Notes: a model not told the origin generated them from the sequence alone. A stretch of 64,000 nt of DNA from Akanthomyces muscarius (GCF_028009165.1 NC_079246.1:2480001-2544000); one strand, 5' to 3'; shown: positions 21,234 through 32,873, counted from the first letter of the stretch. Program-made: numbers and translations.

Positions 21234-21984
21234 AAAAATGGGGGTTTCGGTGATGGGTCTTAGAAATGTTTCATGATCATTTAGCGATTTAACACGAATA
21301 AGATTAGCATATAAAGATGTCAATTTTAATACCTTCTAGGTGTGCACATGCTCACAAATACTTGCCATGCGTTCGTCTCACTAACAAGCCGACTAGAGCA
21401 TGTATAAAAACCGGGCGATGGAAACAATGGCGAACGGGAAGAAGTGATCCAGCTTCAGCCCAATTGAAAAAATAGATACTAGTCTTACCAGGCCATCGGC
21501 TCATCAAAGCTGTGGTCCCGTTCAGTTTTATCTGAAAACCAAAATTTAGGCAGGTTGTTCTTGCAGAACAGCATCGAGCTACGGTATTAGGTTTTTGAGT
21601 AATCCTGCGCAAGGTATTTGCAACAAAGTTCTGGTTCTCCATTGCGCCATCCACCAGCGCCGCGCAGGCTACGAGCAACGGCCATGTACTGTAAGCGCAG
21701 GCAGGAAGTGCACCAGCGGATGAATTGTCCTTGACGGCTTTATCAGCTTCTCACGCTCCGATATTCTCAGAGCTGTATAGAGATCGAGACCAGCATCCCG
21801 TTTGTGCGCCACAAGCGTGCGCTGTAAAAGCTGCGCCAACTATCCCATCCTCCGGCCCGAGCTGGTGACCCCGCATCCACTGGGCCTATGATGTATACTT
21901 TTATAAGCAGCGCGCGCATGTTTGACACATCACCTAGCAATCCATCCTTGCATCTCAGTATAATCACATAAATAATCAGTTACA
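21234..21984. other. spacer between the nop13-like and DsbA-like genes
   Basis: 3' flank of the first gene and promoter of the second. Open frames on the minus strand (21352-21678, 21767-21967) look like chance. Confidence 0.5.
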
Positions 21985-22800
21985 ATGTATCAATCTCAAG
22001 TCACTTTTACGCTGGACACGATATGCCCTTGGTGGGTTTCTTCCCGACCTTTTCATCAAACCACGGAACGCCACTAACACGATCTCTCAAAAGGACATAT
22101 TTGGCAAAGAAGAGGTAGGCAACTTTATAAACGATGCGACCGCGCATTCCACATTCTCAAGCTAAATGATTTCCCTCCTGCCAGACTCGACGACGCTCTC
22201 AAACAGGTCCGCGCCAGCGACGCCGGCCAAAAGGTCAACTTCACCCTCCACTTTGAGCCCTACCAGCTGAACCCCGACTTCCCCGACAGCGTCGACAAGA
22301 ACGAGTGGTACCTCGCCAACAAGCACATGGGCAACGCCGACGCGCAGCGCCTCTTCCAGGCGCACATGACGGATCTGCTCGCGCCCGCGGGCGTCGCGCT
22401 CAACTTTGGCGGCCTCATGGGCAACACGCTGCACGCGCACCGCGTCATCCAGCACTTTCAGGACGCAGAGCACGACGGCGGCAGCGCCCGCACGAACCGG
22501 CTCGTCGAGGCGCTGTACGCGGCCTACTTTGCGCGGGCGCAGCATCCGGCGGCGGACGAGACGCTCGTCGCCGCGTGCGCGGAGGCGGGCATCGCCGAGG
22601 ACGAGGCGCGGCGAGTCGTGGCGGACAAGGAGCTCGGGCTGCGGCAGGTCAGGGACAGGCTGAGGATGAACGGCCAGGATGTGGACGCGGTGCCGGTGGT
22701 CATGGTGGAGGGCAAGCGGCGCGATCTCACGCTGACGGGGGCCAAGGAGGTGGCAGACTACGTCAAGGCGCTGGAGACTATTGTCAAGGAAAGTTCCTAA
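21985..22800 (+). CDS. DsbA-family thioredoxin-fold oxidoreductase, FrnE-like
   Basis: Thioredoxin-fold protein of the DsbA/FrnE/2-hydroxychromene-2-carboxylate isomerase superfamily, acting in thiol-disulfide or glutathione-related chemistry; substrate unknown. Exons 21985-22031, 22094-22114 and 22185-22800 (introns 62 and 70 nt) give 227 residues. The middle exon is only 21 nt and encodes TYLAKK with split codons on both sides. The active-site region reads DTICPWTYLAKKRLDDAL: the usual CPWC is CPWT, so only the first cysteine remains. The C-terminal part has the cis-Pro region VDAVPVVMVEGKRRDLTLTGA typical of the fold. Confidence 0.92.
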
Positions 22801-23098
22801 AGATAAACCTGTCACGGTGGTTTTTGTTCTTCTTCGGTTTTTTTATGACGAGTATATGCGTTCATGTATTCAAAGTTTGTATGCTAAAAAGAGATTGAAA
22901 AAAAAACTACATGTTAATGACAGGAATGATGTGTGCATTCGAAAAGAAAGGAAGAAAAAGAAGAATAAAACGGAGGAAAAGAAGGTGGGTGGACTTTCAA
23001 TCATCAGTCGCGATGTCTCGTTGCTTTCATTACATGGATTCATCTGTCAAGTATCGCTGCCAAGTCATGAGTCGTCGCCGTCGTCATGCGCAGCATAA

Positions 23099-25288
23099 TC
23101 AGGCGCGGCTAAACATGAGCGGCACCATGGCCGTCTGGCTATCCATGGTGCGCCTGTCCTCGAGCACGAAGCTGCTGTTGCCCGTGTAATAGCTGCCGCT
23201 GCCGCTGAGGAGGTCCCTGCCCGCCATCAAGCGACACGCCGCGACGGCGCTGCTGTTGTTCCCACCGCCGCCGCCATAGCCGCGGTGCTGCTGGCTTTGC
23301 GCGTAGTGACCGCCGCCACTGCTGTTCGACTTGTGACCGAGCTTTCTGGAGAACTCGCGCGTCAGCTTCGTCATGACGGCCTCCTTGGCGCGCTGCAGGG
23401 CGCTGACGCGCGCGGACGCGTCCTCGGCCAGCAGCCGGTGCGCCTCCTCCTGCTCCAGGTTGCGCTGCACGGCGGTGATGCCGTCGTCCCCGTTTGCGCA
23501 CGGCGGCGATGGCTGCCTCGGCGCGCTGGGGTCGTACACGGTCGGCTGCAGGAGCAGCACCGGCCGCGGCTCCGAGGAGAGGATGGGCGCCGAGATGAAG
23601 GGGTCGGGGATGGTGATGGGCGCACGGATCGTCTCGAGGGATGCCTTGCGCTGCGAAGCGGATGAGGAGGAGTGAGATGGGCGACGGTGGCGGCGCAGAG
23701 GGGAGGCGGATGAGGAGGAGAGTTGTGAAGAGGAAGAGTATGAACGGGGCAGAGGGGGGGGTGGCGGCGGCGTCGACTTGTGGTCTGGCTCGCTGGCGCT
23801 TCGGCTGTGCTTGCGCTTGTTGCGGTGGTGCTCATGCTCATGGCCATGGCGGTGCTTGGAGCGCTTCTTCTTCCTGATCCTGGTGGTGAAGCCCGTGCTG
23901 CCGGCCTCGCTCGGCGCGGCCATGTCCTCGGCCGTCAGCTCCTCAATGACCGTCTTTTCATCGTCATCGAACCCGTACGCGCCGACGTCAAGCTCCAGCA
24001 GTTCCCTGCCGACGGCCTCGACCGCGGCGCTGGGGCTGGCGGGCAGGTCGTCGGAGCTCTCGCTCGTCACGAGACTGTACTGCGACGCCTTGGTGGCCAG
24101 CGACGGGCTGCTGCTGCTGCTGTTGTGCAGCGACCACGCGCGCTCCTCGCGGACGGGCGCCAGCGCCTCCTCCCAGCGGCCATTGTCCGTGAGCGAGACG
24201 TTGTCCAGGTCGTACTCCTTGACCGTCGCCTGGTGCGCGCTGATGAGGTGGCGCAGCTGCGGCGCGTTCATGGCCGTGTTGCGGATCTGCAGATACCGCA
24301 GCGCCGGCATGTGGATAGGCGCGCGCAGCTGCGGGCGCACGGGCAGCGGCGACATGGGCGACGTGACCTCGTGGAAGAGCTTCTGCGAGGCGCGCGGCGG
24401 CGCAAACAGCGGATCGGCGGCCAGCGCGATCGGGCAGGGCCCCTTGGCGCCGATCCAAGAAAAGGAAAACTTTTCGAGGCGCGGCGCCAGCGCGCGGATG
24501 TAGTCGTCCATGATCTTGAGGTGGTCGCGGCCGGGCGCCGCCGCGCTGCCAAAGTCCCACGACTCAATCGACATGTGCAGTTTGCGGATCTGCTGCCAGC
24601 GGCGGCCGGCCGACGGCACGCTGCCGATGCCGTTGACGTGCCGCAGGTAGCCGAGCGCCGAGGGGTGCAGGCTCGACAGCGACAGCTTGTGCAGCGTCGT
24701 CAGCGGCGCGCGCTCGACGGCGATGCGCAGGCTGATGAGCGCGTAGTCGACAATGTCCCGGCGGTAGCGCTCCGCCGGGTTCTGGCCCGGGCAGCGCACC
24801 GTCAGGTGGCGGATGCGCGCGAGGTGCGCAAAGGCGTGGATGAAGCTGGGCACGTTGGTCGCCGCGTGGAACAGCGGCGGGTACTGCTGGGTGAGGATGT
24901 CGCCGAGCTCGCTGTTGGCGTACTTTGGCCTTGTCAGCGCCGAGCCCATGCTCGTGTGCGGCGTGTAGAGGAAGGATATCTCCTGGCCCGTCTGCGGGTG
25001 CACGAGCGGCGGGAGAAAGGTCGTGTCCGAGTGCGGCAGGTAAAACGTCAGGTGCTCGACGTGGTGCCCGATGCGCCCCAGGGCGGCCACGCGGCAGGGT
25101 TTGGTAAAGGTGGCGGCGGAAAAGGTAACATGGATGCGGGTAAAGAGGCGCTTGGTGAGCAGGTTGCAGCAGGCCGAGGAGGACTGCCGGACGGCGCAGA
25201 GGTCAGTCGTGGAAAGGTGCGGGAGGAGGTGGTCTTTGATGTGGTCGCTTCTCAAGAGGGCGAGAAACTGCTGTTCTGTGGACGCCAT
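23099..25288 (-). CDS. F-box domain protein
   Basis: Intronless, 729 residues. The N terminus (LRSDHIKDHLLPHLSTTDLCAVRQSSSACCNLLTKRLF, about residues 12-50, quoted here only as a region) has the form of an F-box, the Skp1-binding module of SCF ubiquitin ligases. Key pattern: L-hLPHL-D-L-VR-S-CC--LT--LF. The middle contains degenerate leucine-rich segments (LHKLSLSSLHPSALGYL, LRYLQIRNTAMNAPQL) that could bind substrate. The C-terminal third is low complexity: KKKRSKHRHGHEHEHHRNKRKH, a long Pro run, and Ser-rich stretches. It converges with the DsbA-like gene, leaving 298 bp between stop codons. Substrate unknown. Confidence 0.8.
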   Translation of the reverse strand: MASTEQQFLALLRSDHIKDHLLPHLSTTDLCAVRQSSSACCNLLTKRLFTRIHVTFSAATFTKPCRVAALGRIGHHVEHLTFYLPHSDTTFLPPLVHPQTGQEISFLYTPHTSMGSALTRPKYANSELGDILTQQYPPLFHAATNVPSFIHAFAHLARIRHLTVRCPGQNPAERYRRDIVDYALISLRIAVERAPLTTLHKLSLSSLHPSALGYLRHVNGIGSVPSAGRRWQQIRKLHMSIESWDFGSAAAPGRDHLKIMDDYIRALAPRLEKFSFSWIGAKGPCPIALAADPLFAPPRASQKLFHEVTSPMSPLPVRPQLRAPIHMPALRYLQIRNTAMNAPQLRHLISAHQATVKEYDLDNVSLTDNGRWEEALAPVREERAWSLHNSSSSSPSLATKASQYSLVTSESSDDLPASPSAAVEAVGRELLELDVGAYGFDDDEKTVIEELTAEDMAAPSEAGSTGFTTRIRKKKRSKHRHGHEHEHHRNKRKHSRSASEPDHKSTPPPPPPLPRSYSSSSQLSSSSASPLRRHRRPSHSSSSASQRKASLETIRAPITIPDPFISAPILSSEPRPVLLLQPTVYDPSAPRQPSPPCANGDDGITAVQRNLEQEEAHRLLAEDASARVSALQRAKEAVMTKLTREFSRKLGHKSNSSGGGHYAQSQQHRGYGGGGGNNSSAVAACRLMAGRDLLSGSGSYYTGNSSFVLEDRRTMDSQTAMVPLMFSRA

Positions 25289-27244
25289 ATCGGCCTCATT
25301 GGGCGGGCTGTGCTGGGCAGGGCAGAGGTGGGGTGTATGGTTGATGGAGTAGTTGAGGGGATGTTGGATGTAACTGCTCAGTGGAAGACTACTGGTGAGT
25401 GCTGTTGACGGAGTTTGTGTTGTGGTTATGAGAGTTGAGGAGTGAGGGCAAGTATGGTGATGGTCGAGTCAAGATGCTGTGTATCGAGGTTGTGTCTTGA
25501 CCAACTGTCGTTGCAAACGTTTTGAATAATAAGGAAACAAGGCCACAAGAAGTGGCCGCATTGGAAAGGGAAGCAGTGGGATGGTATATATCCCGGCCAC
25601 GACCCTCGCCACTGATTTTCGTCTTTCTTCCCTATCCCCAAGCATCTCTTCCTCCACCGACCTGCATAAGCCTGCCAGCCACCCACTTCAAAAGGTAAGC
25701 TTGTTCTACGGCTCTCACGAAAAGGAAACGAAACAACTGCATCTGGACTGGGGCGGGTTTCTCCTCTTGCCGTAGGGCGACAGACGTGGGAGGCGGGGAC
25801 TGCAGAAGGAGACCTCGCGTGGGATTCGCGCAATTACAGGCCTACAATGCCGCAGGTGGGTATATGCAGCATCGTCGCCACGGGTACTGCCATCGACTGG
25901 TCGGTGAGTGAGCGAAAGAAAAAACCCTTGTCCGCCTTGCAGTAGCTTGACCGCCGTGTAAGTGGCCGCGGTGCCAATCAGCCCTGCAGAGCAATGGGGA
26001 GCAATGGGGTGTCCCCTTGTCTCGCGCGTGATTTTTTTCTCTTCTTTTCCGACAGGGCTGGCGACGGGCCTTGCCATCCAACGGAACTCTTCCGAATGTG
26101 GTAGTTTCGCGGCAGCCTGGTGTGGGTGGTCCCGCGTTGGCGATGCATCAATGCAGGTCTGCAGCGCGATATTGGGCGTTGGCTTCGCGTTGGTGGCCAA
26201 TCAGGAGCGCGCATCTCGACGCGGGGGGGGAGTCGCGCGGTGCGAGATCGCGGATCGCGCCCGCGTTGTGCCCAGCCACAACGCTAGACCAAATCCACCG
26301 GCAGGTTGCATTCAGCAAAGGCTTTTTGAGTCATTTTCGGACAACGACGGCGGAGAAAAAACTCTGTGGCAAGGAAAAAGGACGGCAGTTGAGAGTCTAC
26401 CATGGGCCCCGACACCCGCTCTGTCACAATGCCGATTCCGTCGTGGCATCCAATGGAGCAGCGATGGCAGAAGGCACGCTGAGAACACATGTACCCCCTT
26501 CGCTTCTCATCACACCCATCCTCTGCCTTGCTTAGGACCAGGGATTGGCCCTTTTTCTTTCCTCAACCTCGCCACGCTCCATGGCCAAAGAATTTGGAGT
26601 GGAGGAGGCCTCCTAGTGGAGGCGAGGAGGATAAATGTCGTGGCATAGCCTATCGTTGTAGTATATTGTGGCCTTGTCCGAAACAAGTGAAGAAGATATT
26701 GAGGCCAATGGAAAACAAAACTAGTCCTTACTTCAAACGACTGTATTCAAGGAGCTCCCATAGAGAGTTCGAATGGAGGTAACGCTGCTGTGCGAGCCCA
26801 AGGGAGCATATATACTTTCTGCAACGCCGCATCATTGCCCAATTTTAACCACATGAGCTTCCCGAGCTCAACCCGGTGCATCATGTATGGCCCTCCTACG
26901 GAACACACGGCTGCCTTTTCCACCAGTGCTTTGCGTATGATTTGATGTCCCGGCCCGAGCGATGACCAAGGCTGCGTGTAGGGGATGACGTGGAGGCCGG
27001 ATACCGGCTCGTGTGAGGTGCCGTGGAGCCAAGGAGCTTGCTCCGACTACCGCATCTGGCAACGTGCAGCAAACATCTGCATCAGACAAACAATAATTTC
27101 GTGTTCAAAGGTCAAGACATAGCCAATTGTATTCAATAAATGCTTTTGGGTATCGTAATAAGTTAGATAGCATCTCTCACCCCCCTTCTACACGCCATGC
27201 AAGATGATGATGGTGATAGATGCCGCCGTGGCTTTCGAGCACTC
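25289..27244. other. 2-kb spacer upstream of the F-box gene
   Basis: Contains the promoter of the F-box gene and the 3' flank of the zinc-knuckle gene. A G-run lies near 26222-26230. None of the open frames (for example 25962-26648 plus) shows protein features. Confidence 0.5.
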
Positions 27245-28987
27245 TCATCGCTTTCCTCGTCCTCTTCCACCTCCACGCCCGCCTCGGCCACGCGGGGGAC
27301 CGCTCCGTCCACGGCTGTGGCTACCACGGCGTGAATCTCCCCTAGACGGCGGAGGAGGTGGAGGTCCACGGTTGTTCCGTGCCGCTGGCGGCTTTGGTGG
27401 TAGCGAGGGTGGTGGCCCGCGCTGGTTTCTACCATAACTAGACGTGCCTGGAGGTGGGGGATGACGCGGAGGAGGTGGAAGTGGCGGCGGAGGACCAGGT
27501 GGCAGCGGCGGCTGGACGACATGGCCGCCCAGCCTAGGCATCTGGATGTTTGTCGACATTTGCATACGGCCAAGCGGGGGTCGTTGCTGTCGGGGTGCTG
27601 CTCGGTGGCTGAGGAGGTCCATGTCTGAGTCGTCGCTTTCCGAGTAGTGCACATTCATAGTGCGCGAGGCATGGCCGCGTATTCTAGCATCCTGTCGACC
27701 CGTGTTGGGCTTCGCACGAAGATGCAGATTGGCAGCCTCCTCGATAGATTCCTTGCCGCAGTGCGGATCTATGAAGAAATCTCGATTCCGCAGCGTCCAC
27801 GATGGGTTAAAGGGTCGACTGCCCTTCTGCGAGCAGTCCGACGCGAAGTGGTTACGCGAACCACATACCGCACAGGACGCCTGAATGGCAACGACGGGGA
27901 GTACAGTGTCTCCTTCGGCGTGGAATGATCGCCAAGGCTCTGTGCATTCGCCTTCAAGGTGATCCTCCATGCCGCAGTAAGCACAGGCCAAGCCCTCGTC
28001 CTTGGTGAGGGCTAGTTTTTCCACGCAAGACGAAGTGTCATGACCAAGTTGTCGGCACTTCCCGCATCTAGCCTTGATGGCTTTGCAGCTGAATGCCCAG
28101 TGGTCAGTCTCTCCACAAAATTTGCATTTTGTGTGACTGCAGGTGCCAGAAGCGTGTCCCTTGCGACCACACAGAACGCACATGTCGGCAGCATTTTCCG
28201 CAGAAGGAAAGTATCGACGTTGTTCAGCTGTTGGTTCTTGTCCGTGAGCCGATTCACCATTCGTCGCAGTCACAGTATCATTCGTGGGACCGTCGGCAGG
28301 TTGGCCAGTTTCCAGCTTCACCGACTCACTGGGCTCGTATTCGGGCGAGTTCGCGACTTCACCATCCTCCACATCGTTTGTCTGCTTCGCCGGTGCAGGA
28401 GACGGCGGTTTTGCGGTTGCAACAATGGTAGCAATCTTGCCCGACTCCTCCATGGCGCGAACAGTCTGCTTGGCAGTTCTTCTTTTCGGCGGTTTCAGGC
28501 CGCTGTATACGTCAATGTATTGACCAAAGGCGGAGACAACCGTCGGTGGCTTGATGTCGGCTAAGGAATCAAAGTTGATTGTGCACAGAACGTTGGTCCA
28601 GTCCGAGACGCGCTCCACCCAAGACCCCTCCTTCCTCTGCGACAGCGCCGGCAGCTTCAAGTTGATGGCTTCGGTTGTGAACAGTGGCGGGTCCGAGGGA
28701 ACGAACGACTTGGCTGCTGGCTGGCTGTCTGAATGACCGGACTGGCTGCCAATGGACTTTGAAAAGCTTTCTTCTATTTCGCCCTCCTCGGAACCCTTGC
28801 TTGCGTTACTGCTGGATGATGGGCGGCTGAATTTGGGCCGCTTGGAGATGTGTGAGAGTTGGTCTTGTTCGGCATCGGAACCGTCGACCTCAGCTAATGG
28901 TCTCTTTTCGACCTGACTGTTCTCTTGCTCACTGTCGCTTCCGCCCATGCTAATAACATCGCCGGGTATTTTTTCTTCCGACGCCAT
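27245..28987 (-). CDS. five-zinc-knuckle RNA-binding protein, Air1/Air2-like
   Basis: Intronless, 580 residues. Five CCHC zinc knuckles lie at about residues 270-283, 288-301, 308-321, 335-348 and 372-385 (for example CVLCGRKGHASGTC, CKFCGETDHWAFSC). Five consecutive knuckles is the hallmark of Air1/Air2, the RNA-binding subunits of the TRAMP polyadenylation complex that hands nuclear RNAs to the exosome. The N terminus is acidic and Ser-rich. The C terminus is a proline-rich segment followed by an Arg-Gly tail (RGRGGRGGGRGRGKR), a common RNA-binding and methylation target. Assignment to Air is by architecture and could be a related zinc-knuckle protein. Confidence 0.87.
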   Translation of the reverse strand: MASEEKIPGDVISMGGSDSEQENSQVEKRPLAEVDGSDAEQDQLSHISKRPKFSRPSSSSNASKGSEEGEIEESFSKSIGSQSGHSDSQPAAKSFVPSDPPLFTTEAINLKLPALSQRKEGSWVERVSDWTNVLCTINFDSLADIKPPTVVSAFGQYIDVYSGLKPPKRRTAKQTVRAMEESGKIATIVATAKPPSPAPAKQTNDVEDGEVANSPEYEPSESVKLETGQPADGPTNDTVTATNGESAHGQEPTAEQRRYFPSAENAADMCVLCGRKGHASGTCSHTKCKFCGETDHWAFSCKAIKARCGKCRQLGHDTSSCVEKLALTKDEGLACAYCGMEDHLEGECTEPWRSFHAEGDTVLPVVAIQASCAVCGSRNHFASDCSQKGSRPFNPSWTLRNRDFFIDPHCGKESIEEAANLHLRAKPNTGRQDARIRGHASRTMNVHYSESDDSDMDLLSHRAAPRQQRPPLGRMQMSTNIQMPRLGGHVVQPPLPPGPPPPLPPPPRHPPPPGTSSYGRNQRGPPPSLPPKPPAARNNRGPPPPPPSRGDSRRGSHSRGRSGPPRGRGGRGGGRGRGKR

Positions 28988-31303
28988 GGTGAATGTGATG
29001 CTGCAAGTTGCCGTACTTCATGTGACGTTGAGACTCAAGTCTGTGTCGCAAGTGAAGCAGGGCCGAGGTCAATGCACCAGCTGCGTCGCCATCCAGTGCA
29101 ATACTCAATACCATCAAGGGTGAAGCTCAAAATTCGCCGCAAGGTGGCGCTCTAACAATTGAGCAGCGTTGACTGAATCTCTGCAATTGTCGCAATATCA
29201 GCCAAAAAAAAGTCGACGCGAAAAACATCATCATCGAATCAGCGCAAAAGCTGAATGCCCCACTGCAAGAGCGACCGGAGCTAGTAGCCGGAGCACGCGC
29301 AGGGCAAGGGGCGGGTCCAGGTTAACCCGTGCCGCTGAACACCAGCGCTCGTACTCGCGAAAAGGACTGCCGAGTTTCTACTCAGTAGGATCCATTGGTC
29401 GCCGTCATGCTTATTACTGTATTCCATCGGCTCCTACGGGTGGTGCCGCGCCGCGAAGCAGGCGTAAGACCAGGGACAAAGCACAGTTTGCCTTGCCTGT
29501 GTCGGCCGCGGGCAATCGAGCACAGTGGCAGCTACCTGACTACGCCAGCCGAGCATCAGCCAGGCAGGTAGAAGAATGCCGCCGTGACCATGACACCATC
29601 TAACACTGGAGCCGCCTCAACATTTGGATTGTCCTTCTTGTCATTTTAGCTGTATTTGTTCCCCACTTCTGGTTGGCCGTGCAGGGGGGCCAAGGGGTTT
29701 GACGACAAGACTGGAGTGGGCAATTTAACAACGGTTCATACGAATAAGACCGGCCAGCACGGGAGAAGTGGGCAGAAGTGCGAGAGTCGAGCGCATGCTA
29801 TTCTCGAGCCTGTTGAGTTCTCTATATTTGATCGGGTATCCAGTATAAAAGTGGCGCTTTCTCGGAATAGTGTACAACCTGCAATCTGTCTTGTTCTTAT
29901 TTGATGCCTCTGGTTCAAGCTACCTACCACGGCATCTGGTGCAGGCGCGAAGCAGCTCACCCCCTGCCAGCTCTGACGAGCGGCCAAGGATCTGCAGAAG
30001 CAAACCAGACATGCAGCAGCAGTAACAAGCTTTTTTGGCCCCCTCCCAAGTGCATCCGGGGCAGGGGGGCCGGCAACCTGATGCGCTTACCAGTAGGTAG
30101 ACAGTCAATGCCAGCGCGGTACGCTCATCGCAGTTTGGCCAGATGCTGGCGCCTACATGTTATATTGGTGCATGGGACAAGACAGCTTAGTAATATGATG
30201 TGTGGTGCCAGGGCAGCAAATTGGACTGACTCTTGTCTGCCGGCATTAGATGTTGCCTGTTTTCCATTCTCCATTCGTAGTTATAAGTTGTAGAAATGGT
30301 CCCTTTCGTCTGCAGGGTATCTCCAACGTGGCCTCTGGAATTGCCCGTGATAACGGTAGGCCGCACTGCCACAGTGGCAGCTGGCCCGACAGGTTCTAGA
30401 CAGGGCCCATCTACACTAGCGCCAGCCCATTACAGCGCAAACACCACTAGCAGAGCGCTGGAAACCAGCTAGCGCCAACAGGTAATGCTTCCCAGCGCCT
30501 TGGTCCCTTGACTCTCGCAACCCCAGTGGCGGCCCCTCTCTCATCAATCCAACTCCCCTTCTTTTTCTTTTCAATTGTTTTTCCGACCACGACTCCTTCT
30601 CCTCAGGCCTATTCACTACGGCCGACCATCACAGCCACCCGCTAACCTAAGCGCCAAATACCCAGTTCCGAGGACCCTCTACGCTAGTCCAGTATCCGTA
30701 CCTGCTGCCTACTGGTCAGCTCACTGCTGCCCCGTTCAGCTTGTTCCTGTCACAAGGCCGTCTCGCCACACGCAAGCCTACTCTTGCCTTAAACACCAAC
30801 CGCTGCTTTTTCTTCTTTCATTCGTTTCTCGTCCGTTTTCGCCAAATACTATTTCTTCATCTTCATCAACATCATCGCACGACGTACTTGTTCCGATTAC
30901 GCGCCTTCTCCCACATCACGCTCGCGCTACCGACGATACTAAATTCTCCGGCTCGACCCCCCGAATAGCGCCTCGGGCAAAGAAACCTCCCCCGACAGCC
31001 AATTGCCCCGTCTCGAAATCGAGAGCCAGTAGGAAAATTGGAGCTATCGTGCGCTCTTGCTCGTCCGCTTCACAGCGTCACTCGACAATCTCGCTCGCTA
31101 CACCTTCCCGCCTTCAACCTCCGACTCTCCCGGCAGCGTTGCGTGTCGTCCCTCCCACACCAGGGACAGCACACGATCCTCGTTTGCGGCTTGCGCAGTA
31201 CCCAGCCACAACCGCCAAGCTGGCTTCTCCAACTCTTCTTCACCCCACCGTGTCGTACGACGCTAGGACAAATCCTCCGCGCTCTGGAAGTACTTACCTT
31301 GAC
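28988..31303. other. 2.3-kb divergent spacer and long leader upstream of orm1
   Basis: The part next to 28987 is the promoter of the zinc-knuckle gene. From about 30540 onward the sequence is pyrimidine-rich and likely the orm1 promoter and 5' leader. The orm1 reading frame stays open upstream to 30575 (243 codons) but the translation is Ser/Pro/Arg-rich without family features. No other gene is seen. Confidence 0.5.
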
Positions 31304-32040
31304 ATGGACGATAAGGCCCCCGGTCGTCGCAGACGCTCCAGCAGCATCCTGCAGGTCTATCACGAGCCCCGCGAGACGCTCGAGCAAATCTCTGACCAGG
31401 CTGCTCTTCCAAATCTCAATGCAAATTGGACCAACGCAAAGGGTACGCCAATATTGTCCCCTTCAAAGCCCTTCGTATTATGTCGTCAGGGCCCCATACT
31501 AACGTGCCCATACAGGAGCGTGGACTATTCATTTCGTTTTGATAGCATGCCTCAAAATCTTTTACGACGTCATTCCCGGTGTCTCGCAGGAGACATCGTG
31601 GACCCTGACCAACATAACCTACATGGTCGGCTCCTACATCATGTTCCACTATGTCCGAGGAGTCCCATTCGAATTCAATAGCGGTGCCTTCGATAACCTC
31701 AACATGTGGGAGCAAATCGACAACGGTGCTCAGTACACGCCCACAAAGAAGTTTCTCCTCAGTGTACCGATCATGCTCTTTCTCCTGAGCACCCATTATA
31801 CACACTACGACCTTGCCTACTTCATCATCAACTTTATGGCTGTCTTGGCCGTTATTATTCCCAAACTTCCCTTTGTGAGTTTTTTGACAGTCGTGTACCG
31901 TGTCGTCCTTGCGCTGCACATCTATACCAGATTGCGCCTGCTGGTCTACCGATTAATCTTATGAGGTATCAGAGCTAACTTATTTGCAGAGCCATCGCAT
32001 GCGCTTTGGCCTCTTTTCAGGTCTCCCCGAAGACGAGTAA
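31304..32040 (+). CDS. orm1: ORMDL-family regulator of sphingolipid synthesis
   Basis: Endoplasmic-reticulum membrane protein that binds and inhibits serine palmitoyltransferase. Exons 31304-31442, 31516-31874 and 31990-32040 (introns 73 and 115 nt) encode 182 residues. The N terminus RRRRSSSIL provides Arg-rich kinase sites like those through which yeast Orm proteins are switched off by phosphorylation. The conserved ORMDL core is clear: NANWTNAKGAWTIHFVLI, YDVIPGVSQETSWTLTNI, FHYVRGVPFEFNSGAFDNL, MWEQIDNGAQYTPTKKFL, HYTHYDLAYFIINF, with four hydrophobic segments. The C-terminal exon encodes SHRMRFGLFSGLPEDE. The start was chosen at the methionine adjoining the family's usual N terminus. Confidence 0.95.
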
Positions 32041-32873
32041 ATGGTGGATCAAGGCTTCGATAGCCATTACTGGCTGTGTGTCAAAATGTTGTAATTCAAG
32101 AATGTTGGGCTGGCAGGAATGCGTGGTCATGGGACATGAGGAGTTGAGAGAGCGGCATTTACATATAGCGAGCATTATCCTTTTTGTGGTCTTCATTCGC
32201 CACTAGAAGAATTTTCCATGTATCATGTTTTACTCGTCGGTCTGTGTTGTTAGTATCTTGTACGTGTTTTTTTTACAGTCTAGGGCCGACAAGCGACGCC
32301 GCGCAAACTTCTTTTCGCGTCCAACACGGTTTTGCAAGTTCGGAAGACGTGATTGCCTTCGCGCATGCAGCGTTTGCTCGACATGGTTGGACGACACGCG
32401 TGAACTTAACGTTGAGACTTGCGTTAACGAAAATAAGCATCGTCGGCGTCTAGCTGACGCTACCAAGGCGCCGCTCGACTTCACGGCGTCATACATGCGA
32501 GGTTGTCCATTGCTTGCAGCCCAGCAAAACTCAATTGCCTATGTCTTGCTGTTGGCTTGAGGGGGCTGGTGTTTGAGCAGACCAACTCACCCAATCCCAT
32601 TGCGAGAAGCCAAAGTCTCTTGCGTAACATGATGGGCTACTATTGCGACGGCGTCAACCCGCAAGAGTCTAGACACTCTGCTTGCCGCTGCAAAGTCGGC
32701 AGCGGCAAATGTCGAGAGAAGACATACCGTTTCGCTCTATATAAACCTGGCCAGGCCTCTTGCTCCAAACTCTCGTTCTTGTTCTCCTACCAACCACACT
32801 CGTTGTTACTTCTATTCGAACCCTTCGCTTACTCTTTTCTACCCTTTCTCAACCAACACACTTGCCCATCAAG
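32041..32873. other. spacer between orm1 and the wall-protein gene
   Basis: 3' flank of orm1, then the promoter of the next gene with a TATA box at 32738-32745 and a pyrimidine-rich leader. No gene seen. Confidence 0.5.
32738..32745 (+). promoter_or_regulatory. TATA box of the GPI wall-protein gene
   Basis: TATATAAA lies 129 bases before the start codon at 32874 and is followed by a CT-rich leader, as in highly expressed fungal genes. Confidence 0.55.

Noticed and set aside
23780..25408. 542-codon plus-strand frame opposite the F-box gene
   Set aside because: Antisense of a G+C-rich gene; composition is repetitive Arg/Val/Gly/Ala and lacks any recognisable module.
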